64,000 nucleotides of DNA, taken from NCBI RefSeq assembly GCF_027257195.1, contig NZ_JAPDFS010000004.1:244048-308047 (forward strand), given 5' to 3'. Under the pieces are notes generated by a model, which saw only the letters and a list, made by a program, of their open reading frames with translations, did not search any database and had not been told where the DNA came from. Every line of letters begins with the position of its first letter. Within the stretch, counting starts at the first letter, position 1. A program made the position numbers and the translations under genes. Below, one piece after another: positions 55,971 through 62,523 of the stretch. Origin of the DNA: Halorubrum sp. F4 (GTDB lineage: Archaea; Halobacteriota; Halobacteria; Halobacteriales; Haloferacaceae).

Positions 55971-56567
55971 ATGAAGATCCGGCAGAACATCCGCCACTGG
56001 GCCGCGAAGAAGGCGCTCACGACCCCGGTGGTCGGCGACGTCGCAAACGACAAGCTCGTCGACCTCCACACGAGCATCTTCCTCAACAAGGCCGACGAGG
56101 AGCGCCGCGAGGAGCGGAGGGAACACCTCGACGACTTCTTCGACGCGACGATGGACGCCTACGTCGCCGCCCTCGAGGCCGGCTTCCCGGAGGCGGAGGC
56201 CCGCGAGATCACCCACGTGCAGGCCAACTTCGACTTCTTCAACCACGGCTGGACGGAGATGATGGAGATCCCCGGCGACGAGCTGGAGGAGCACTACCGC
56301 CGGTACGAGTCGTTCTTCTCGAGATACGGGATCACGATCGACGACCCGCTCGGGGAGTTCCGCCCGACGGAGGGCGTTTCGGACGCGCCGGAGACCCCGG
56401 AGCGACTCGAGACGCCGGAGTACGAGAACGCGCTCGCCGGCTTCGCCGACGACGTGTACGTGGAGACCGACGACGGCGAGACGGTCGTCGGCGGCGACAC
56501 CGAGGAGCCCGAGGAGGTCGACCCCGCCGCCGCGCCCGGCCTCGACGAGGACGAAGCCAGCGCCTGA
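55971..56567 (+). CDS. conserved haloarchaeal protein (DUF6149-like)
   Basis: A 198-residue protein. The first 130 residues (MKIRQNIRHWAAKKALTTPVVGDVAND..., with YVAALEAGFPEAEAREITH and NFDFFNHGWTEMMEIP) are well conserved in haloarchaea; I recall the family as DUF6149. It seems all-helical with an amphipathic start that might contact the membrane. The last 65 residues are an acidic, disordered tail. Function unknown. Confidence 0.8.
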   Translation: MKIRQNIRHWAAKKALTTPVVGDVANDKLVDLHTSIFLNKADEERREERREHLDDFFDATMDAYVAALEAGFPEAEAREITHVQANFDFFNHGWTEMMEIPGDELEEHYRRYESFFSRYGITIDDPLGEFRPTEGVSDAPETPERLETPEYENALAGFADDVYVETDDGETVVGGDTEEPEEVDPAAAPGLDEDEASA

Positions 56568-56633
56568 TCGGGGCGAAGCCAGCACCCGGGCAGAACTCTC
56601 GGGGCGAATCGACGGTCCCTCTCCTAGTCCTTC

Positions 56634-58115
56634 TCAGCCCCACTCGAAGCCGGATCCGTCCCGCTCGCTCGCCGGATCCACCGTCGTCCCGGAATCCGCC
56701 ACCGTCCCGGAATTCGTCGCCGTTTCGGCGTCCATTACCCTTCCGGCGTCCGTCGACGTTCCCGAATCAATCACCGTCTCGGCGGCCGCGACCCCCGCGG
56801 CGACCCGCGCCTCCGGCGACCCGCCGAACGGGTCGACGTGGCTCCCCGGGCCGGCGTACGTGACGCCCGGTATCCCGGCCGCGGCGAGGTCGGCCGGCAC
56901 GCGCTCGCCGGGGGGAGCCGCCACGGCCGCGGCGGGATCGCGAGCGACGTGGATCGATCGAACGTCCACCCTCGAAAACGACGGAAACAGGTCCTCGAGC
57001 GCCGAAAGCCATCGATCCCGGACCGATCCGTCGTCGCCGTCGGCGGGTCCCCCTCCGCGGCCGACCAGATACGTCAGGTGCTCGCCGCCGTATCGTTCGG
57101 AAGGGACCAGGTTCGTGTGCGCGAACAGCGTTCCGAACGGCGCGTCCCCGTCGCCGGGGAGCGGCTCCGGCTCGACCGTCACCCGCCACGAGTCGACGAT
57201 CGGCTCGGCCGTCGTGACGAGCGCGCACGTTCCGGGGATCGCCTCGACGCCGGGATCGACCCCCGTCACGTCCCGAAGCGTCGACGGACCGCCGGCGACG
57301 ACGACGCCCGCACAGTCGACGGTCCGACGGCCCGACGGCGTCTCGACGGTCACCGAGACCGGGGCGTCCGAATCGACGTCGTCGCCTACGGGGTCGGTGC
57401 CGCCACGGTCGGCCGTGGGATCTACCCGGGTGACGCGGCTCCCCGTCCTGACCGCCCCCTCACCGATGAATTCGATGATCGCGTCCACGAGGCGGCCGGC
57501 CGAGCCGTCGACGTAGTCGACCGCCGCCCCGTGTCGGTCGCGTTCCGCCCGCGATCGGAGCCACTCCGCGAGCCACGCCGCGGAGACGTCGCCGGCGCGG
57601 TCGCCGAACGCCGCACGGAGGTCCGGCTCGACGTATCCCTCGTAGGCCGTCCGCGACGCCCGATCGACGACGAACCCTTCGGCGGTCGTCGCGTCGAGGT
57701 TCGTACGGGAAACGGACCCGTCGCCTCCGTCGTCGCTCGCGTCATCGAGGGTCCGAACCGCGCGGGCGAGGCGCGCGAATCGAACCGCGTCGACGATCCC
57801 GGTCCCCGGATACGCCAGCCGTTCCCACGGGGCGTCGAGTCGGTGCACGATCCCGTCGCGGTAGCGGGCGGTCCGGCCGCGTCGTCGGCCGATCCGGTCG
57901 CCGAGGCCGAGATCGTCCGCGAGCGACGGGAGGGCGTCGGCCGTCGGAGGAACGTAGTGCGGGAACCGCTCCACCGGGTCGCCGGCGGTGTCGACGGTAC
58001 GCGCGCGGCCGCCGACCGCGTCTCTCGCCTCGAAGACCCGGACCTCGTGGCCGACCTCCCGGAGCCGGGCGGCCGCGGAGAGTCCGGCGAGTCCGCCGCC
58101 GACGACGCCGTACAT
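56634..58115 (-). CDS. FAD-dependent amine-oxidase/protoporphyrinogen-oxidase-like protein
   Basis: A 493-residue flavoprotein of the NAD(P)-binding Rossmann/amine oxidase class, with GGGLAGLSAAARLREVGHEVRVFEA at about 6-30 and GGRAR at 34-38. Phytoene desaturase-, carotenoid- and protoporphyrinogen-oxidase-like enzymes share this architecture; no substrate-specific motif settles which. The last 45 residues are a low-complexity Ser/Thr/Asp/Gly repeat (SGTSTDAGR, NSGTVADSGT) and not part of the fold. The start at 58115 lies five bases after the stop of the GNAT gene, so they form an operon. Confidence 0.8.
   Translation of the reverse strand: MYGVVGGGLAGLSAAARLREVGHEVRVFEARDAVGGRARTVDTAGDPVERFPHYVPPTADALPSLADDLGLGDRIGRRRGRTARYRDGIVHRLDAPWERLAYPGTGIVDAVRFARLARAVRTLDDASDDGGDGSVSRTNLDATTAEGFVVDRASRTAYEGYVEPDLRAAFGDRAGDVSAAWLAEWLRSRAERDRHGAAVDYVDGSAGRLVDAIIEFIGEGAVRTGSRVTRVDPTADRGGTDPVGDDVDSDAPVSVTVETPSGRRTVDCAGVVVAGGPSTLRDVTGVDPGVEAIPGTCALVTTAEPIVDSWRVTVEPEPLPGDGDAPFGTLFAHTNLVPSERYGGEHLTYLVGRGGGPADGDDGSVRDRWLSALEDLFPSFSRVDVRSIHVARDPAAAVAAPPGERVPADLAAAGIPGVTYAGPGSHVDPFGGSPEARVAAGVAAAETVIDSGTSTDAGRVMDAETATNSGTVADSGTTVDPASERDGSGFEWG
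56660..56765. repeat. degenerate repeats encoding the oxidase C-terminal tail
   Basis: Short imperfect units around TCCGCCACCGTCCCGGAAT recur several times and encode the low-complexity SGT/DAGR tail. Probably slippage in a disordered region. Confidence 0.6.
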
Positions 58116-58120
58116 GTCGT

Positions 58121-58780
58121 CTAGGACGGGCCGTCGTCGGTAAGTGTGTTGCGGGGATCGGGCGGCCCGGCGGGGCCGTCCCCCTCTCCGTCGAGCCGGT
58201 CGGCGAGGAACCGTCGAACCGCATCGGGGGCGTCGCCGTCGCGGTCGCGGAAGACGGTCAGGCCGGCGCGGTATCGCTCGACGTCGTCGTGGTCCAGCGC
58301 TGGTTCGTCGGCGGGGCGCTCCAGTTCGAGTTCGGCGAGTCCGGTCTCCTCGCCGGTGTAGGCGAACCCGCACTTGTAGAGCGCCTCGTAGGCGAACGGG
58401 TTGTTGACCGCGATCCGGACGCGGTCGTACCCCGCGTCCGCGAGCCACGGGACGGTCCGGCGGATCAGCTCGGGACCGACCCCCTCGCCGCGGCACGCGA
58501 CGTGGACGGTGACGTACCGGATCCGACAGCACGCGGGGTCGGTTCGATCCGGCGAGAAGGAGACCGCCGCGAGGACGTCCGTCTCGAACTCGCCCGGATC
58601 GACGGTCTCGGGAAGCGGCTCCGCGGGCGTCCACTCGGGAACGGCGTCTGAGCCGTCCTCGGTCCGGAGGAATGCCTTGCCCGTGTCGCCGACGACGAAC
58701 TTCCCGGCGTACGCGAACGCCCGGTAGTCGAGCCGGCAGGTCGTCCCCTCGCCCGGCGCGCCGGCCACCGTGAACTCCAT
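58121..58780 (-). CDS. GNAT-family acetyltransferase-like protein
   Basis: A 219-residue protein. The core RYVTVHVACRGEGVGPELIRRTVPWLADAGYDRVRIAVNNPFAYEALYKCGF (about 112-163) has the GNAT acetyl-CoA loop R-x-x-G-x-G (RGEGVG) and the following helix and strand. The first 100 residues are beta-rich and not typical of the family. I chose the ATG at 58780, where the conserved part begins; a longer frame to 58861 adds a low-complexity leader. The oxidase gene follows after five bases. The substrate is unknown. Confidence 0.75.
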   Translation of the reverse strand: MEFTVAGAPGEGTTCRLDYRAFAYAGKFVVGDTGKAFLRTEDGSDAVPEWTPAEPLPETVDPGEFETDVLAAVSFSPDRTDPACCRIRYVTVHVACRGEGVGPELIRRTVPWLADAGYDRVRIAVNNPFAYEALYKCGFAYTGEETGLAELELERPADEPALDHDDVERYRAGLTVFRDRDGDAPDAVRRFLADRLDGEGDGPAGPPDPRNTLTDDGPS

Positions 58781-58890
58781 GCGCGGGAACACGCGTTCCG
58801 GGCGGTAAACGGTCCCGGTGGGACGTGCGGGGATCGCCGGAGCCCGCTTCGACCGAGGCATATAACTCCGCGCCGGCCGCAGCGAACGCC

Positions 58891-59472
58891 ATGTACGGCC
58901 TCGGCGACGTCCGCTTCTTCGACCGGATCGCGCCGCTGTACGACCTCGTCATGCCGCCCGCGAACGGCACGGCGCTCTCGGCGGGGTTCGACCGGGCGGA
59001 GCGACCGATCGACCGGCTGCTCGACGTCGGCGGCGGCTCCGGGCGCGCGTCGGCCGCGCTGACGGGTCCCGACGTCACCGTCGTCGACGTCTCGTCCGGG
59101 ATGCTCCGTCGGGCGCGGAACGCCCGGGGACTGTCGGCGGTCGCCGGCGACGCGGGACGGCTCCCGTTCCGCGACGGGAGCGTCGACGCGGTCATGGTCG
59201 TCGACGCGTTCCACCACCTGCCGGACCGGGAGGCCGCGCTCCGGGAGGCAGGGCGGGTCGTCGCGCCGGGCGGCGTCCTCGTCGTTCGCGAGTTCGATCC
59301 CACGCACCCGCTCGGGCGGCTCCTCGTCGCCGGCGAGCACGCGATCGGCATGGGGTCGCGGTTCTCGACGCCGGACGCGCTCGCGGACGACATGGAACGG
59401 GCCGGATTCGACTCGGCGGTCGTCGACCGTGGGTTCGGCTACACCGTCGCGGGAGTGCGAGCCGATCGCTGA
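58891..59472 (+). CDS. class I SAM-dependent methyltransferase (UbiE/MenG-like)
   Basis: A 193-residue methyltransferase. The SAM loop is LLDVGGGSGRASAAL (about 43-57), followed by VTVVDVSSGMLRRAR (about 62-76), AGDAGRLPFRDGSVDAVMVVDAFHHL (about 86-111) and REAGRVVAPGGVLVVREF (about 118-135), the classic order. Similarity is closest to quinone-biosynthesis C-methyltransferases, but the protein is shorter than MenG, so the substrate is uncertain. I chose the ATG at 58891 (MYGLGDVRFFDRIAPLYD), because the family start lies there. It is divergent from the GNAT gene, with 110 bp between them. Confidence 0.85.
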   Translation: MYGLGDVRFFDRIAPLYDLVMPPANGTALSAGFDRAERPIDRLLDVGGGSGRASAALTGPDVTVVDVSSGMLRRARNARGLSAVAGDAGRLPFRDGSVDAVMVVDAFHHLPDREAALREAGRVVAPGGVLVVREFDPTHPLGRLLVAGEHAIGMGSRFSTPDALADDMERAGFDSAVVDRGFGYTVAGVRADR

Positions 59473-59552
59473 AGGGGTCCGTCTACGGCGACCCGTCGAG
59501 TTAGTCTAAAAAGCGGTCCGCGTGCGAGTAGTCTGAAAAGCGGTCCGTGCGA

Positions 59553-60968
59553 CTAGTCCTGCGGGTGGCCGTGTGCGTGCGCATCGTCGTCGTGGTCGTG
59601 GCCCTCGCCGTGGTCGTGACCGCCGCCGTGGTCCGGTCCGCTGTCGTCGGTCTCGCCGAGCACCTCCGCGCCCTCGCCGTCGATCATGTCCATGTTCTTG
59701 AGGTTGTCCCGTTCCTCGAAGTCCGCGACCGCCTCCATGACGTCCTCCTGGGTGATCGTCATGCGGTCCTCGGTCAGCGCGCCCAGGACGGCCTCCCGAA
59801 GCACCATCCGGAGGTCCGACCCCGTGAGGCCGGTGGTTCGGTCGGCGACCTCCTCCGGGTCGAAGTCGGCGATCTTCATCTCGCGGGTCACCACGCGGAG
59901 GATGTCCGCGCGCATGTTCCGGTCGGGCTTGGGGAAGTTGACGATCTCGTCGAAGCGCCGCCAGGCGGCCGCGTCGAGCTGGTCCGGGTGGTTCGTCGCG
60001 CCGATGAGGAGGACCTCGTCGCGGACGAGCGACACCTCGTCGATCGACTTGAGCAGGGTGTTGACTGCGCGCTTTAACGCGGCGTGTTCGTCCGAGCGGC
60101 GCGTCTTCGCGACCGAGTCGAACTCGTCGATGAAGAGGATACACGGCGAGAGCCGCTTCGCCACCTCGAAGGTCTTCTCGACGTTCTTGGCCGTCTCGCC
60201 GAGGTACTGGCTCGTGATCATCGACATCTTCACCTCGACGAGCGGGATCCCGAGCTGGTGGGCGAGCGCCCGCGAGACGGTGGTCTTCCCGGTTCCCGGC
60301 GGACCGACGAAGAGCAGCTTTCCGATCTCGCGGAGCCCGATGCTCGCGAGGTACTCGCGGTGTTCGATCGCCTTGACGATCTTCTGGATCTCCTCCTCCT
60401 GGTCGCCGGTCAACACGAGGTCGGCGAGCGTGGTCTCGATCTCCTCGGGCGCGCGGACGTTGACGAGGTCGAGCATCTCGCCGTCCTCGTCCTCGTCGAA
60501 GTACTCCTCGAGGAGCGCGTCGATCCAGACGCGGTCCGCCTCGATCGGCCGAACGTTGTCCCGCGCCTCCTCGTGGGAGACGGGCGCGTCGAGGCCGTCG
60601 GCGGCCGCGAGCGCCGCGACGAGCGTCGGGTTCGAGGCGATCCGGTCGGCGTCGGCGTGATCGCGGTACCACTCCAAGCCCATCGCCGGTTGGGTGAGCG
60701 TGATCTCGCCGGAGAACTCGGTGTGTTGGGTGAAGAGGAGGTCGGAGACCGCGTCCCAGGGCCGTTCGACGCCCGTCGCCGTTCGGGTGCTGGCGTCCGT
60801 CGCCTTCAGCGGGCGCTCGACGCCGCCGGGGGCGTCCTCGACTGCGTCGTCCGACCAGAACACCCGGCGGAACCGGGGCGGAAGGTCGTTCTCGTCGAGG
60901 TCGCGGTTCTCGGTGTAGAAGTGCGTGGTCAGAACGAACTCGACAACGTCGAGCGCCGGGTCACTCAT
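59553..60968 (-). CDS. single-ring AAA ATPase with unknown N-terminal domain and His-rich tail
   Basis: A 471-residue protein. Residues 1-190 form a domain that I cannot name, seemingly alpha-helical with an acidic stretch near 150-165. The AAA module has Walker A GPPGTGKT at 222-229, Walker B LFIDEFDSV at 278-286, RRFDEI (sensor/arginine-finger region) and GLTGSDLRMVLREAV, close to proteasome- or ClpX-independent AAA proteins of the CDC48/FtsH group. The last 31 residues contain nine His among Asp and Gly, apt to bind metal ions. A TATA box lies at 60992-60999, 24-31 bp before the ATG. Function unknown. Confidence 0.85.
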   Translation of the reverse strand: MSDPALDVVEFVLTTHFYTENRDLDENDLPPRFRRVFWSDDAVEDAPGGVERPLKATDASTRTATGVERPWDAVSDLLFTQHTEFSGEITLTQPAMGLEWYRDHADADRIASNPTLVAALAAADGLDAPVSHEEARDNVRPIEADRVWIDALLEEYFDEDEDGEMLDLVNVRAPEEIETTLADLVLTGDQEEEIQKIVKAIEHREYLASIGLREIGKLLFVGPPGTGKTTVSRALAHQLGIPLVEVKMSMITSQYLGETAKNVEKTFEVAKRLSPCILFIDEFDSVAKTRRSDEHAALKRAVNTLLKSIDEVSLVRDEVLLIGATNHPDQLDAAAWRRFDEIVNFPKPDRNMRADILRVVTREMKIADFDPEEVADRTTGLTGSDLRMVLREAVLGALTEDRMTITQEDVMEAVADFEERDNLKNMDMIDGEGAEVLGETDDSGPDHGGGHDHGEGHDHDDDAHAHGHPQD

Positions 60969-60991
60969 CCCCGTTTGGTAGCCGTGGCAGG

Positions 60992-60999
60992 CGTTTAAG
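60992..60999 (-). promoter_or_regulatory. TATA box of the AAA ATPase gene
   Basis: CTTAAACG on the minus strand, centred about 27 bp before the start at 60968. Confidence 0.6.
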
Positions 61000-61045
61000 C
61001 GCGTCGAACTGCGGGTCGGTTCCGTTTCGTCGCGCCGTATCGAAC

Positions 61046-61054
61046 CCTTATTAG
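61046..61054 (+). promoter_or_regulatory. TATA box of the IPP-isomerase-like gene
   Basis: CCCTTATTA, centred about 27 bp before the ATG at 61077. A GGGGAGG run directly before the ATG is too close to work as a ribosome site in the usual way. Confidence 0.6.
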
Positions 61055-61076
61055 TCTCGGTGTGAGACGGGGAGGT

Positions 61077-61673
61077 ATGAGTTCCGACGACGCCGAGGCT
61101 CCCGATCCCGACGGCGGGGGTTCCGACGCCGACATCGACCACGAGAACGCCGCACAGGACGTCGTCGCCGTCGATCCGGACGACGAGCCGCAGGGCACCG
61201 TCAACCGGCTCGACGCCCACACCGGCGACGGGATCCGCCACCGGGCGTTCACCTGTCTCGTCTTCGATACCGACGGCCGGGTGCTACTCGCCCAGCGCGC
61301 GCCGACCAAGCGGCTGTGGGACGGCCACTGGGACGGCACCGTCGCCTCCCACCCCGTCGACGGACAGTCCCAGGAGGACGCGACCGCGACGCGCCTCGAG
61401 GAGGAACTGGGTATCACGCCCGACCAGTACGACGACCTCCGGGTCACGGACCGCTTCGAGTACAAGCGCTACTACCCCAACGAGGGCGTCGAGTGGGAGG
61501 TGTGTGCGGTCCTGAAGGTCACGCTCGAGGACACCGACCTCGATCCCGATCCCGCCGAGATCGGCGGCCGGATGTGGGTCGACTACGAGCACCTCCACGA
61601 GAATCCCGCGCTGTACCGCCAGCTCCGCCTCTGTCCCTGGTTCGAGATCGCGATGCGGCGCGACTTCGCGTAG
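61077..61673 (+). CDS. type I isopentenyl-diphosphate isomerase homologue lacking the catalytic Cys
   Basis: A 198-residue Nudix-fold protein of the type I IPP isomerase family. It has WDGHWDGTVASHP (81-93), E139-W-E141-V-C (matching E114 and E116 of the E. coli enzyme) and the Nudix-like EEDATATRLEEELGI. At the position of E. coli Cys67 (TNSVCGHP) it has Ala90 (DGTVASHP), so the catalytic thiol is missing while the metal ligands are kept. It may be inactive as an isomerase, or work as a Nudix hydrolase or with another acid-base residue. Haloarchaea usually also carry a type II isomerase that could supply the function. The first 30 residues are an acidic, variable tail. Confidence 0.85.
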   Translation: MSSDDAEAPDPDGGGSDADIDHENAAQDVVAVDPDDEPQGTVNRLDAHTGDGIRHRAFTCLVFDTDGRVLLAQRAPTKRLWDGHWDGTVASHPVDGQSQEDATATRLEEELGITPDQYDDLRVTDRFEYKRYYPNEGVEWEVCAVLKVTLEDTDLDPDPAEIGGRMWVDYEHLHENPALYRQLRLCPWFEIAMRRDFA

Positions 61674-61703
61674 TTCAAGGCGGAGCCGCGATTCCCTCCC
61701 ACT

Positions 61704-62459
61704 ATGACCGTCGTCGTCGTGTTTGCGAACCCGCCCCGCGAGGGGCTCGTCGCGACCGGGCTGGCGGAGTCGACGCCGCTCTCGACCGCCGAGGCCGCGG
61801 ATCTGTACGAGGCCGCCTTCCGCGACGCCGTGCTCGCGGTCGACCGCTCCGGCGGCGAGCTGCTCGTCAACTATCCCGACGAGGAGGCCCTCCCCGAGTC
61901 CCACCGAACCGACACGCCGCCCGAGGCCGAGCTCCGCGCGCTGGTGGCCGACACGCTCGGCGGGACCGGCGACGTCCGGTTCGAGCGGCAGGTCGGCTCG
62001 ACGTTCGGCGCGCGCGCCGGCAACACCGTGACGCACCTGCTCCGCGAGGAGGGAGCGGACTCGGTCGCGGTCGTGACGCCGACCGCGCCGCTGCTCTCGC
62101 GGACGACCATCGACTCGGCGGCGATGAAACTCCGGACCAACGAGGTCGTCATCGGGCCCTCGACCCGGGGGCGGGCGTACTACGCGGGCTTCGCCGAGCC
62201 GATCGACTTCGAGGGCGCGTTCGACTCCCCCGCGCTCCCGACGCTCGCCGCCCGCGGGAGCGACGCGGGCCACGACGTGGACTTCGTCGGGTCGCTCCCC
62301 TCCCTCGAGACGCGCGCCGACCTCCTCGACACGCTCCCGCTGCTGCGGGCGCGTTTCGCCGCGGAGCGGATCGTCCCCGACTACACCTCGGCGTTCGTCC
62401 ACGAGCACGGCCTCGACGTGGTCGTCGAGGACGGCGAGGAGCGGATCGTCCGGAACTGA
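61704..62459 (+). CDS. DUF2064-like GT-A-fold protein with altered metal site
   Basis: A 251-residue protein of the DUF2064/COG3222 group, which has the glycosyltransferase-A fold. The VVTPTAPLL at about 123-131 stands where typical members have GTDxPxL, and GPSTRGRAYY at 151-160 where they have GPAxDGGYYL, so both acidic residues at the presumed metal-binding site are replaced (by Thr and Arg). The fold core is otherwise present. It follows the isomerase-like gene by 30 bp and is probably co-transcribed. Likely a divergent non-enzymatic or altered-specificity member; I cannot name a substrate. Confidence 0.65.
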   Translation: MTVVVVFANPPREGLVATGLAESTPLSTAEAADLYEAAFRDAVLAVDRSGGELLVNYPDEEALPESHRTDTPPEAELRALVADTLGGTGDVRFERQVGSTFGARAGNTVTHLLREEGADSVAVVTPTAPLLSRTTIDSAAMKLRTNEVVIGPSTRGRAYYAGFAEPIDFEGAFDSPALPTLAARGSDAGHDVDFVGSLPSLETRADLLDTLPLLRARFAAERIVPDYTSAFVHEHGLDVVVEDGEERIVRN

Positions 62460-62523
62460 GGCGCTCGGACGTCCGCGCCGGTCGCCCGCCGGGCCTTCCG
62501 TCCGCGCCGTCGAGGCGATCCGC

